Source: an uncultured Bacilli bacterium
Lineage (GTDB): Bacteria > Bacillota_I > Bacilli_A > RF39 > UBA660
Reading direction: 5' to 3'
DNA length: 21,976 bases
Assembly (NCBI GenBank): GCA_947631885.1
Contig: CANRMZ010000005.1
Coordinates: forward strand, 1 to 21,976
Shown here: positions 1 through 6,695 of the stretch, piece by piece
How the letters are laid out: every line of letters begins with the position of its first letter
Numbering within the stretch: the first letter of the stretch is position 1
Position numbers and translations under genes: made by a program
The notes under the pieces: generated by a model
Databases searched by the model: none
The model's input: the letters and a program-made list of their open reading frames with translations, nothing else
What the model was told of the DNA's origin: nothing

Positions 1-91
1 TTAAAGAAATATAATTAACATTCCCAACTCGCATTATCCCAATTTTATTTTCTTTTACAATAATTTCAGTTGTTACTATACCTGTCTTCAT
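1..91 (-). CDS. N-terminus of a probable KilA-N domain protein (cut by window edge)
   Basis: Thirty codons are readable before the window ends and no stop is reached, so the gene continues beyond position 1. It starts at ATG 91-89, preceded by a strong ribosome binding site (GAAGGGGGT, about 5 nt upstream). The visible peptide runs from MKTGIVTTEIIVKEN to VGNVNYISL. A short beta-rich start followed by a YISL motif is how many bacterial and phage KilA-N DNA-binding proteins begin (YISLT-D-A). The next codon begins with A, which is compatible with Thr. The family call rests on this short stretch only. It lies 23 nt after the deoxyribosyltransferase-like gene, probably co-transcribed. Confidence 0.45.
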   Translation of the reverse strand, partial: MKTGIVTTEIIVKENKIGIMRVGNVNYISL

Positions 92-114
92 TTTACCCCC
101 TTCATTAATTTAAG

Positions 115-600
115 TTATTTTATTAATACTTTATTTAATTTTGTTTCATTAGTTTTTATGACTGCTAACTGTAATAATTCTTGAAGATTATTTATTGGTT
201 TATTATCATAATCTAATTCATAAAGCCAATCTAAATATTTAATTTTTTCAGCATTATCAGGTCTTCCATATACTACTTTTCCAGTATGTAACCAATATCC
301 AAATTCTACATTAGTAGTAAATGCTGGCATATCTGGTAAATGTCTTGGAATCCAAAATACTATAGTAGTAGCTTCACTTAAAGCTATTCTTTCCCACATT
401 GCTTGATCAACATAACTTTCCTTTGGTTTCCAACTAGAGTATTCAGGAACATATACTATGCCATCAAAACCGATATTTTCTAAAATATTGCATGCTTCTA
501 CTCTCCATGAACGTGCATCTTTATTTCTTGGTGTTGGCCCAGCCAAGAATATAGATTTTTCTCCTTTTACAACATCTTCATCCGAATAATTTATTTTCAT
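115..600 (-). CDS. Nucleoside 2-deoxyribosyltransferase-like protein
   Basis: About 161 residues, resembling the nucleoside 2-deoxyribosyltransferase-like family (the PF15891 type). Members have a Rossmann-like fold and are thought to act on N-glycosidic bonds of nucleosides or related compounds. Visible motifs are IFLAGPTPR (residues 18-25, the nucleotide-binding start), SWR near 31, YVDQAMWER (63-71), FWIPR (82-86) and TTNVEFGYW (95-103), which should contain the catalytic Glu, followed by GK.VYGRP. The reading frame is open to a GTG at 606, but the ribosome binding site (GAGAGGTG, 606-612) overlaps that codon and is well spaced for ATG 600, so I use the ATG. The gene lies just after the secA terminator, and such genes are common in phages and mobile islands. 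Substrate is unknown. Confidence 0.75.
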   Translation of the reverse strand: MKINYSDEDVVKGEKSIFLAGPTPRNKDARSWRVEACNILENIGFDGIVYVPEYSSWKPKESYVDQAMWERIALSEATTIVFWIPRHLPDMPAFTTNVEFGYWLHTGKVVYGRPDNAEKIKYLDWLYELDYDNKPINNLQELLQLAVIKTNETKLNKVLIK

Positions 601-625
601 TTGCACCTCTCAGTTTTAAAAATAA

Positions 626-655
626 TTTTCCTCTTTTTCAAAAAAGTGAGGAAAA
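626..655 (-). terminator. Rho-independent terminator downstream of secA
   Basis: An imperfect hairpin has outer arms TTTTCCTC and GAGGAAAA; the loop can extend pairing with T-run/A-run bases. On the minus strand it is followed by TTATTTTT. It lies between secA and the deoxyribosyltransferase-like gene. Confidence 0.6.
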
Positions 656-671
656 AATGAGAAAAATTTTC

Positions 672-735
672 AGGTTTTATGGTTAATTTATACTTTTTTT
701 TGATTATCAAATCCTCGCAAGCCCTTATAAAACCT
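672..735 (-). repeat. Long nested inverted repeat right after the secA stop codon
   Basis: Perfect 9-bp arms, AGGTTTTAT at 672-680 and ATAAAACCT at 727-735, enclose 46 nt. The arm nearest secA begins 2 nt after its TAG stop. Inside lies a smaller palindromic stretch (TTTGAT/ATCAAA). On the minus strand the element is followed by GAAAATTTTT, so it may be an alternative terminator or a 3'-UTR structure. Function unknown. Confidence 0.45.
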
Positions 736-736
736 A

Positions 737-3223
737 CTATTTACCACAACAGTTCTTGTATTTCTTACCACTTCCACAAGGACATGGGTCATTTCTACCT
801 ACTTTTTGTACTTTAATAGGTTTAGCTTTAACTTTCTCTTTGCCATCATTTGCAACACCATTTAATGTTTGCTTTCTTTCAATGTTTTGTCTAATTTCAG
901 CTTTTAATAAGAACATCGCAATATCTTGGTCGATCTTATCTAATAATTTATCAAACAAATCAAAGCCTTCCATTGTATATGCTTGAACAGGATTTGTTTG
1001 ACTATAACCACGTAAGCCAATACCCTCCTTTAAATGTTCCATAGTATTCATATGTTCTACCCAGTTGGAATCTATAACTCTTAAAGAAATAGCCTTTTCA
1101 AATTCATTTTTAATAGGTAAATCTTTGATTTTTTCTTCATAGTCTTTAATTACTAAGTCATAAATATGATCTACTACTTCTTGATCTTTTAAATCTTTAA
1201 TATCCTCAAGTTTTAGATTGCCCTTCTTTAAGAAGTTAGTATTAACATATTCTGCAATATCGGTACGATCAGCATCAGTTAAATATCCTTCAGGAGCTAT
1301 ATGAGATTCGCATAATGATACAATAGCACTTCTAAAGTTTGCTAATACTTTTTCATGAATATCATCAGCATCGATTATTTCATTTCTTCTTGTATAGATA
1401 ATATCTCTTTGTTCGTTTAATACATTATCATAATCAAGAAGGCTCTTTCTTATATCATAGTTATTACCTTCAACTCTCTTTTGCGCAGTTTCAATGCTGC
1501 GAGTTAAAGTTTTACTACGAATAGCCATATCATCATCCATACCTAATGACTTAAGCATATTCTTTATTCTATCAGTACCAAATCTACGCATTAAGTCATC
1601 TTCAAAAGATACAAAGAATTGGCTCATTCCTGGGTCTCCTTGACGGCCTGAACGACCACGAAGTTGGTTATCAATTCTTCGAGATTCATGTCTTTCAGTA
1701 CCAATTACACATAAACCTCCAAGCTCTTGAACGCCTTCGCCAAGTTTAATATCGGTACCACGACCAGCCATGTTAGTAGCAAGTGTTATAGCGCCCTTTT
1801 CACCAGCATGAGCGATAATTTCAGCTTCTCTTTCATGATTTTTAGCATTTAATACTTCATGCTTTAAGCCACTTTTTCTTAATAATTCACTTAAATGTTC
1901 ATTGGATTCAACAGATATTGTACCTATTAATATAGGTTGACCTGTTTCATGTATTTCTTTAACAGTATTAATAATAGCTTTATACTTAGCTTTTTCAGTT
2001 CCATATACTAAATCTGGCAAATCTTCTCTTATAACCGGTTTGTTAGTAGGAATTTGAATAACATACATGTTATAAATATTTCTAAATTCCTCTTCTTCGG
2101 TTTTAGCAGTACCAGTCATACCTGATAATTTATTATACATTCTAAATAAGTTTTGGAATGTAATAGTAGCCATGGTACGTGTTTCTTCGTTTATTTCTAC
2201 GCCTTCTTTAGCCTCGATTGCTTGATGTAAGCCTTCAGAATATTGTCTACCATGCATTAAACGACCTGTAAATTGGTCAACGATAATTACTTCGCCATTT
2301 TCAACAACATAATCAACGTCTTTAGCAAAAGCATAATTGGCTTTTAAAGCTTGATTTAAATGGTGTACCATTACAGTGTTATCAATATCATAAAGATTAG
2401 AAATATTAAGTATCTTTTCAATCTTACGGCTTCCTTCTTCCGTAAGCGAAACAGATTTAGTTTTAGCATCTACAGTATAATCTTCATCTTCTTTTAATCT
2501 TTGAACTGCTCTATTGGCCTCAACATATAAATTCTTAGATTGTGATTTACCACCACTTATAATAAGAGGAGTTCTTGCTTCATCAATTAAAATTGAGTCT
2601 ACTTCGTCGATAATACAAAAGTTAAATGGTCTTTGAACACGATCAGACTTTTGCACAACCATGTTATCTCTTAAGTAATCAAAACCAATTTCATTATTAG
2701 TAGAATATGTTATATCAGCATTATAAACTTCTTGTTTATCTTTTGGGGATAACTCACGAAGGTTAACTCCTACACTTACGCCTAATAAATTATAGATAGG
2801 TCCCATCCATTCAGCATTTCTTTGTGATAGATATTCGTTAGTAGTAACTACATGAACCCCTTTGCCAGATAAAGATTCAACATAGGCTGGTAAAACAGTA
2901 GTTAAGGTTTTACCTTCACCAGTTTTCATCTCCGCAATATTACCAAAATAAATAGCTAAAGCACCTATAACTTGTACTTTATAAGGCTTTTCACCAATAC
3001 CTCTGTAACACGCTTCTCTAGCTAGTGCCATTGCCTCAATTAAAACATCATCTAAAGATGCTCCATCAGCAATTCTATCTTTAAATTCTTGCGTTTTTTT
3101 AGCAAAATCTTCATCTTTAAGTTTTTCCATTTCTGGTTCTAAACTTATTATTTGATTTGCTAATTTATCAAAACGACATAATTCTTTATACTCCGAATCA
3201 AACAACTTTTTAATAAAATTCAT
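737..3223 (-). CDS. secA: Preprotein translocase ATPase SecA
   Basis: 828 residues, normal for SecA, the motor that drives unfolded preproteins through SecYEG at the membrane. The Walker A motif MKTGEGKT is at residues 99-106 and the DEAD-type Walker B DEVD at 206-209. The second motor domain carries TNMAGRGTDI and QLRGRSGRQGDPG. The C-terminal tail ends in the zinc-binding SecB/ribosome motif, with CPCGSGKKYKNCC near 814-826. ATG 3223 has an excellent ribosome binding site (GGGTGAGGTGG). Upstream come the small acidic ORF and hpf; hpf-secA neighbourhood is typical of Bacilli. prfB, which often follows secA, is not here. No residue needed for catalysis looks missing. Confidence 0.98.
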   Translation of the reverse strand: MNFIKKLFDSEYKELCRFDKLANQIISLEPEMEKLKDEDFAKKTQEFKDRIADGASLDDVLIEAMALAREACYRGIGEKPYKVQVIGALAIYFGNIAEMKTGEGKTLTTVLPAYVESLSGKGVHVVTTNEYLSQRNAEWMGPIYNLLGVSVGVNLRELSPKDKQEVYNADITYSTNNEIGFDYLRDNMVVQKSDRVQRPFNFCIIDEVDSILIDEARTPLIISGGKSQSKNLYVEANRAVQRLKEDEDYTVDAKTKSVSLTEEGSRKIEKILNISNLYDIDNTVMVHHLNQALKANYAFAKDVDYVVENGEVIIVDQFTGRLMHGRQYSEGLHQAIEAKEGVEINEETRTMATITFQNLFRMYNKLSGMTGTAKTEEEEFRNIYNMYVIQIPTNKPVIREDLPDLVYGTEKAKYKAIINTVKEIHETGQPILIGTISVESNEHLSELLRKSGLKHEVLNAKNHEREAEIIAHAGEKGAITLATNMAGRGTDIKLGEGVQELGGLCVIGTERHESRRIDNQLRGRSGRQGDPGMSQFFVSFEDDLMRRFGTDRIKNMLKSLGMDDDMAIRSKTLTRSIETAQKRVEGNNYDIRKSLLDYDNVLNEQRDIIYTRRNEIIDADDIHEKVLANFRSAIVSLCESHIAPEGYLTDADRTDIAEYVNTNFLKKGNLKLEDIKDLKDQEVVDHIYDLVIKDYEEKIKDLPIKNEFEKAISLRVIDSNWVEHMNTMEHLKEGIGLRGYSQTNPVQAYTMEGFDLFDKLLDKIDQDIAMFLLKAEIRQNIERKQTLNGVANDGKEKVKAKPIKVQKVGRNDPCPCGSGKKYKNCCGK

Positions 3224-3241
3224 CTTGCCACCTCACCCAGT

Positions 3242-3250
3242 ATTATAACA
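3242..3250 (-). promoter_or_regulatory. Extended -10 promoter of secA
   Basis: Reads TGTTATAAT on the minus strand, a TGnTATAAT extended -10, without a convincing -35. The predicted start lies only about a dozen bases before the secA ATG. Confidence 0.45.
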
Positions 3251-3263
3251 CGTAAAAAGGCAT

Positions 3264-3287
3264 TAAAAAAGTCCTTTATTAGGACTT
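3264..3287 (-). terminator. Rho-independent terminator of the 75-residue ORF
   Basis: Seven-bp stem AAGTCCT/AGGACTT (3269-3275 and 3281-3287) with a 5-nt loop, followed on the minus strand by a run of T. The TAA stop of the ORF (3279-3281) lies in the loop and stem. Confidence 0.8.
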
Positions 3288-3506
3288 ATATTCAACATTA
3301 TTCTTATTATTAACGGATGTGGCGTGATATGTTTCTTCGTCGTCATAATTTTTTTTGGCTTTATCAGTTTGGTTATTTTTGTTTAAATCTTCTTCGGTTA
3401 TTGTATCAAAGGAAGGCGCTGTTCCCGGTATATTTTGCGTAGAATCATCCACTTCAGTACCAGTTTCAATCTCTATAGTTTCATTTTCTAGCTTGTTATC
3501 ATACAT
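3279..3506 (-). CDS. Small acidic protein of unknown function
   Basis: 75 residues. I do not recognise a family. The protein is rich in Asp, Glu, Asn and Thr, has no membrane segment, signal peptide or Cys, and looks disordered. It is likely real: ATG 3506 is preceded by AAAGGAGAG at proper spacing, and a clean intrinsic terminator overlaps its stop. It has its own unit between the hpf terminator and the secA promoter, so it is not simply an operon partner of either. It could be a small regulatory or spore-associated protein, but nothing in the sequence decides this. Confidence 0.6.
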   Translation of the reverse strand: MYDNKLENETIEIETGTEVDDSTQNIPGTAPSFDTITEEDLNKNNQTDKAKKNYDDEETYHATSVNNKNNVEYKS

Positions 3507-3584
3507 ATTTAAAACTCTCCTTTATTATAATTAAGTTTATCAGCTATTTAATAATACAACAATATATTACAACATTCTTTACAC

Positions 3585-3609
3585 AAAAAAAGTCGATTTT
3601 CTCGACTTT
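3585..3609 (-). terminator. Rho-independent terminator of hpf
   Basis: Perfect 8-bp stem AAAGTCGA/TCGACTTT (3589-3596 and 3602-3609) with loop TTTTC and a T-run on the minus strand. It begins directly after the hpf TAG stop. Confidence 0.88.
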
Positions 3610-4149
3610 CTATTTAACGTTAATAATTCCTAAAGTGCCATCTCTTCTTGTATACAAAACAGATACACACTCTTCATCAATATTTTTAAATACAAAGAAA
3701 TCATGATTTAAAAGTTGCATTTGGAGTTCAGCTTCTTCTTCATTCATTGGTTTAGTATCAATATTTTTTCTCTTAACTATCTTAGTTTTTACTTCATCAT
3801 CTTCATCATCTTCTGCTTCATAGTCAAAGCTCATTTCAAAAGCAGGAACATTTTTATATTGTTTAGCTAGTCTTGTTTTATTTTTACGAATCATTCTTTC
3901 AAGTTTATCTAAAATTAAGTCTACAGCAGCATATAAGTCCTCATGGCTTTCCTCAGCTCTTAAAGTAAATCTTGATGTAGGTATGGTAACTTCAATTGTT
4001 TGATTACCATTTTTAACTCTAATTACTACTGAACACATTAAATCATCAGCATTATCAAAATATTTATTTAATCTTGTAAGTTTATCTTCAATATACTCCT
4101 TAATCGATTTTGTAACCTCGACTTTGTCTCCACGAATATTAGTTTTCAT
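3610..4149 (-). CDS. hpf: Ribosome hibernation promoting factor, long form
   Basis: 179 residues, the long HPF type found in most Bacillota, which dimerises 70S ribosomes into inactive 100S particles in stationary phase or stress. The N-terminal S30AE domain (about 1-100) opens with MKTNIRGDKVEVT and includes basic helix residues around KLERMIRKNKTRLAKQ. An acidic linker (YEAEDDEDDE) joins it to the C-terminal dimerisation domain (about 125-179; motifs DFFVFKN and LYTRRDGTLGIINV). ATG 4149 follows AAGGAGATGA. It has its own extended -10 promoter and terminator. The neighbour secA is a usual partner in Bacilli. Confidence 0.95.
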   Translation of the reverse strand: MKTNIRGDKVEVTKSIKEYIEDKLTRLNKYFDNADDLMCSVVIRVKNGNQTIEVTIPTSRFTLRAEESHEDLYAAVDLILDKLERMIRKNKTRLAKQYKNVPAFEMSFDYEAEDDEDDEVKTKIVKRKNIDTKPMNEEEAELQMQLLNHDFFVFKNIDEECVSVLYTRRDGTLGIINVK

Positions 4150-4169
4150 TATATCATCTCCTTATTTAT

Positions 4170-4178
4170 ATTCTATCA
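4170..4178 (-). promoter_or_regulatory. Extended -10 promoter of hpf
   Basis: TGATAGAAT on the minus strand is a TGnTAnAAT extended -10; no good -35 is seen. It lies in the short gap between the csp terminator and the hpf ribosome binding site. Confidence 0.4.
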
Positions 4179-4180
4179 TT

Positions 4181-4211
4181 AAAAAAGAAAAAAAACTACT
4201 ATACAGTAGTT
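4181..4211 (-). terminator. Rho-independent terminator of the cold-shock gene
   Basis: Stem AACTACT/AGTAGTT (4194-4200 and 4205-4211) with loop ATAC, followed on the minus strand by a 14-nt, almost pure T tract. The csp stop codon (4199-4201) is inside the stem. Confidence 0.9.
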
Positions 4212-4411
4212 AATTGTAAGGTTTCAACATCTTGGGCTTGTAATCCTTTAGGAGTCTCAATTAATCGGAAATTAACAATATCTCCCTCGGATAATGTTTT
4301 ATATCCATCTTTTTTAATAACAGAGTAATGAACAAAGATATCTGCTAAATTACCAGATTCTATAAATCCATATCCTTTCTCGTTATTAAACCATTTAACC
4401 TTTCCTTTCAC
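4199..4411 (-). CDS. Cold-shock protein (CspA family)
   Basis: About 70 residues, a single OB-fold cold-shock domain that binds single-stranded RNA/DNA and melts secondary structure. Both nucleic-acid motifs are intact: KGYGFIE (RNP1) and DIFVHYS (RNP2), after the family start KGKVKWFNNE. No ATG is available. GTG 4411 gives the usual family N-terminus and has GAGGTG six bases upstream. GTG 4420, three codons longer, is also possible with AGGAAAGAG. It is monocistronic, with a well-formed promoter and a strong terminator. The leader predicted from that promoter is short, unlike the long cold-box leaders of enterobacterial cspA. Confidence 0.95.
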   Translation of the reverse strand: MKGKVKWFNNEKGYGFIESGNLADIFVHYSVIKKDGYKTLSEGDIVNFRLIETPKGLQAQDVETLQLTTV

Positions 4412-4435
4412 TTCTAACACCTCTTTCCTGATTAA

Positions 4436-4464
4436 AATTTATCATAATATAAGGGGTGTTTCAA
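4436..4464 (-). promoter_or_regulatory. Sigma-A promoter of the cold-shock gene
   Basis: TTGAAA (4459-4464), 17-nt spacer, TAAATT (4436-4441) with an extended TG (TGATAAATT). It lies a few bases upstream of the ribosome binding site. Confidence 0.65.
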
Positions 4465-4475
4465 ACTATTTCGTG

Positions 4476-4531
4476 TGCCAAAATTCGACATAATTCGGGC
4501 GATTTAACAAATATAACCCATAATCTTGGCA
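4476..4531 (-). repeat. Nested inverted repeat between the actin-like ORF and csp
   Basis: Arms at 4476-4485 (TGCCAAAATT) and 4522-4531 (AATCTTGGCA) pair over 10 bp. The single non-Watson-Crick position is G.U in minus-strand RNA but A.C in plus-strand RNA. Inside, GGG/CCC and ATTT/AAAT can stack further. No T tract follows on the minus strand, so it is not a classical terminator. It holds most of the GC bases of this AT-rich gap. Confidence 0.45.
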
Positions 4532-4541
4532 AAGTAATTTT

Positions 4542-5117
4542 TTAAAAAAATATATACTTTTTTTGATAATAGTAATAATTGATTTTTAATTTATCTATCA
4601 AAGCTAGTAATTTATCATTTTCATTTATAATAAATAATCTTTTTTTATGACAGCGATTTTTTAGTAATAGCATTATTTCACTAGCAGATAATATATCTGG
4701 ATCTAGTTCAAGACTACCTTTTTGATTTAAATCATCAACATATAATAATCTAAGATTATCGCTATTTATAAGATAATAATCTTCTTTATTAATATTTAGC
4801 ATACTCTCGATAGGTTTAATATCTATTTCTTTATAACCAATTTCTTTAAAGGTATCTTTTAAAATACGTTTTTCGTTAAAAGAATATAGATAATTTGTTA
4901 TGATAAGTAACTTTTTATTCCAAAGAAATTTATTTAAATGCTTACTTTTCAAATAGTTATAGTATTCTTTAATAAAAGTATCTTTATCTTGAATATATCC
5001 TTTATTTAAAGCTTTAGTACTTAAGGTTAATTCATAGTATTTAGCATTATCCTTTATTGTTATTTTGTTTTCTCTTAAATAAATAATATTATTGTAAGTC
5101 TTTTGGCATTGCTTCAT
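4542..5117 (-). CDS. Degenerate MreB/Mbl-like (actin-fold) protein
   Basis: About 191 residues from ATG 5117; the frame is open further up to a TTG at 5162. The start overlaps the end of spoIIQ by 29 bp, suggesting translational coupling; GAGAAG upstream is a weak ribosome binding site. Read against MreB/Mbl from memory, several blocks line up in order. NNIIYLRENKITIKDN matches the ANTLVYVKGKGIVLNE strand region. LNKGYIQDKDTFIKEYYNYL matches the DGVIADFEVTEAMLKHF region. KLLIITN...NEKRILKDTFKEIGYKEIDI matches the block before the family's EEP motif. RLFIINENDKLLALIDKL matches the GGGALL-LD-L region. The nucleotide-binding signatures (DLGT, DIGGGT, GGGA) are not preserved and the central part is much shortened, so ATP binding is unlikely. 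In B. subtilis mbl lies downstream of spoIIQ, which supports descent from that gene. It may be a repurposed pseudo-actin or a decaying remnant. Confidence 0.5.
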   Translation of the reverse strand: MKQCQKTYNNIIYLRENKITIKDNAKYYELTLSTKALNKGYIQDKDTFIKEYYNYLKSKHLNKFLWNKKLLIITNYLYSFNEKRILKDTFKEIGYKEIDIKPIESMLNINKEDYYLINSDNLRLLYVDDLNQKGSLELDPDILSASEIMLLLKNRCHKKRLFIINENDKLLALIDKLKINYYYYQKKYIFF

Positions 5118-5712
5118 AGAACTTCTCAGGATCCATTGATTTACCTTGATAATATACTTCAAATAATAAAGATGGACTATCTACTAACTTATTGTCTGAG
5201 CTATTACCAAGTTTAGTACCAGATGTTACATATTCTCCAGCTTTTAGATTCACGTTTTTAAGGGAATAATAAAATGTTGTAAGATTACTATTATGAGATA
5301 TTTCTACAACAGTTCCAAGTAGAGCATCTGTTTTAACACTTTTAACTTCACCATCTAAAGCTGCAACAACTTCAAAAGATTCATCAGAAGTATAGATTAT
5401 TCCTGTCGAAGGCATATAAGTCTTTTCATAATAAATTAAAGAAGATTCTTGTTTAGTATCATCATCATTTTTACTATAATATGATGTCTTAACTCCTACT
5501 TTATCAGATGTATACGGTTTGACGATTTTAAGTTCAGTTTGTTCTTTTTCAACAGACATAACTTCATTAGTTAGTAAAGATTCAGAATATTTATAATCTT
5601 CAGGGACCTTACTTAATAGACTATTTAGACCAGCGATAGCTACAAATGATACAGCAATAATTGTTACATATAAAATTGGCAATACAAACGTTTTAAATCT
5701 TTTTGTTTTCAT
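5089..5712 (-). CDS. spoIIQ: SpoIIQ-like forespore membrane protein with degenerate LytM (M23) domain
   Basis: 207 residues. One N-terminal membrane helix (about 8-30) is followed by a linker and an M23/LytM-like domain (about 95-200) facing the intermembrane space. SpoIIQ sits in the forespore membrane, binds SpoIIIAH from the mother cell and holds the engulfment zipper and feeding channel. The M23 fold is visible in GIIYTSDESFEVVAALDGEV and GTVVEISH. All metal and catalytic positions look replaced: no HxxxD after the first strand, YYSL instead of a Y-H-L type motif (148-151), and SLLFEV (181-186) instead of HLHFEV. It should therefore be a structural, non-enzymatic domain. ATG 5712 has AGGAGGAAAG upstream. 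It follows spoIID, as in Bacillus. Confidence 0.85.
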   Translation of the reverse strand: MKTKRFKTFVLPILYVTIIAVSFVAIAGLNSLLSKVPEDYKYSESLLTNEVMSVEKEQTELKIVKPYTSDKVGVKTSYYSKNDDDTKQESSLIYYEKTYMPSTGIIYTSDESFEVVAALDGEVKSVKTDALLGTVVEISHNSNLTTFYYSLKNVNLKAGEYVTSGTKLGNSSDNKLVDSPSLLFEVYYQGKSMDPEKFYEAMPKDLQ

Positions 5713-5727
5713 CTTTCCTCCTATAAT

Positions 5728-5757
5728 AGAGTATGGATGAATAAATTTATTTTATAC
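5728..5757 (-). promoter_or_regulatory. Possible sporulation (sigma-E-like) promoter of spoIIQ
   Basis: GTATAAA (5751-5757), 15-nt spacer, CATACTCT (5728-5735). The -10 differs from the sigma-E consensus CATACAAT at two positions. No sigma-F-like GG-containing -10 is seen, although B. subtilis spoIIQ is a sigma-F gene. The predicted leader is short. Confidence 0.35.
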
Positions 5758-5760
5758 TTG

Positions 5761-6684
5761 TTAACTTTTGGTTATTTCATTAACATTATCAATTGTTATA
5801 TTTTGATAGTAGTGTTTTAGTATATCATCGTAGTTATATCCCTCTTCGGCCATAAGCTCTGCACCATATTGACTCATTCCCACGCCATGGCCGAAGCCTT
5901 TAGTTGTAATATAAATATCGTCATTATCCTCACTAATAGTAAAGTCCGTTGATCTTAAGTTAAGTAAAGATCTTATTTGGGTTCCTAGAAAATCCTGCCC
6001 ATTTATCATAATGGATGATACTCTATTCGAGGGTGTTAAGATAATATTATCAATAGTAATCATACTGCACTCAATTCCTAAACGACTGCAAAACTCTTCT
6101 TTACTCATAACACTCGTTATTTCATAATTACCATTATTGGTATCTTCCTTAGATTGCACAGGCTTTAGATAAGCTTTCTCAATACCAAATACCTCTTTAG
6201 CATCTTCGGTATAGCCATTACTCATGGAATAATAAAAGGAAGCAATAATTTCGCCATCATACGTCATAACCATATCTTTGGTATCATTTACTACTTCCTT
6301 TAATTTATTAAGATAAAAATCATAATCACTTTGCCAATTTTGCTTCATCTGATCATATGTTATATGTACTTGACTCGTGGTATCATTTGTTAAATCATAA
6401 TCCTTACCCGATATCGACATCATGTAATAAGCAAACGTTCGGGCAGCGATAGCCTGAGCCTTTAGAGCTTCCTCATCAAAAGAGGCCGGCATTTCTCCTG
6501 CGACTACGCCAAGAACATAGTCTTCAATTGGATAAGTATCTATTTCACTAGTCTGTGTATCCTTAACCTTAACATAGGTATCCTGCACAGGATAAAAAAA
6601 AGAAGTCTTTGGTTTAAAACTTCTTACTACGGTATATACTGCACATAAAACAATGATAATTTCTAATAATATTTTGTTTTTCAT
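5761..6684 (-). CDS. spoIID: Stage II sporulation protein D (peptidoglycan lytic transglycosylase)
   Basis: 307 residues, normal for SpoIID, the mother-cell enzyme that works with SpoIIP and SpoIIM to cut septal peptidoglycan and drive engulfment. There is an N-terminal membrane anchor (about 4-20). The catalytic Glu region reads GEMPASFDEEALKAQAIAAR (63-82), with Glu64 the likely catalytic acid. The family C-terminal motif GFGHGVGMSQYGA is at 263-275. Cys199 and Cys206 are close together and could bind metal, but I cannot show this. ATG 6684 follows AAAGGAAAG. The gene is 11 nt after ywzB, in a tight run rpiB-ywzB-spoIID, and spoIIQ follows. The rpmE/rpiB side would supply vegetative read-through; I found no clear sigma-E promoter directly upstream. 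Confidence 0.96.
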   Translation of the reverse strand: MKNKILLEIIIVLCAVYTVVRSFKPKTSFFYPVQDTYVKVKDTQTSEIDTYPIEDYVLGVVAGEMPASFDEEALKAQAIAARTFAYYMMSISGKDYDLTNDTTSQVHITYDQMKQNWQSDYDFYLNKLKEVVNDTKDMVMTYDGEIIASFYYSMSNGYTEDAKEVFGIEKAYLKPVQSKEDTNNGNYEITSVMSKEEFCSRLGIECSMITIDNIILTPSNRVSSIMINGQDFLGTQIRSLLNLRSTDFTISEDNDDIYITTKGFGHGVGMSQYGAELMAEEGYNYDDILKHYYQNITIDNVNEITKS

Positions 6685-6695
6685 AAGCTTTCCTT

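Noticed and set aside
695..730. tRNA 3' end or att core (TCAAATCCTCGCAAGCCC) between secA and the deoxyribosyltransferase-like gene
   Set aside because: It superficially resembles a T-arm, but no T-stem or acceptor pairing or CCA end fits, and no second copy is visible in the window.
756..986. Open plus-strand frames inside secA, murA, prfA, the murA leader region and noc/rsmG, and a minus-strand frame inside the PBP gene
   Set aside because: All lie opposite strongly conserved genes, have no ribosome binding site of note and read as low-complexity or Cys/Phe-rich translations typical of antisense shadows.
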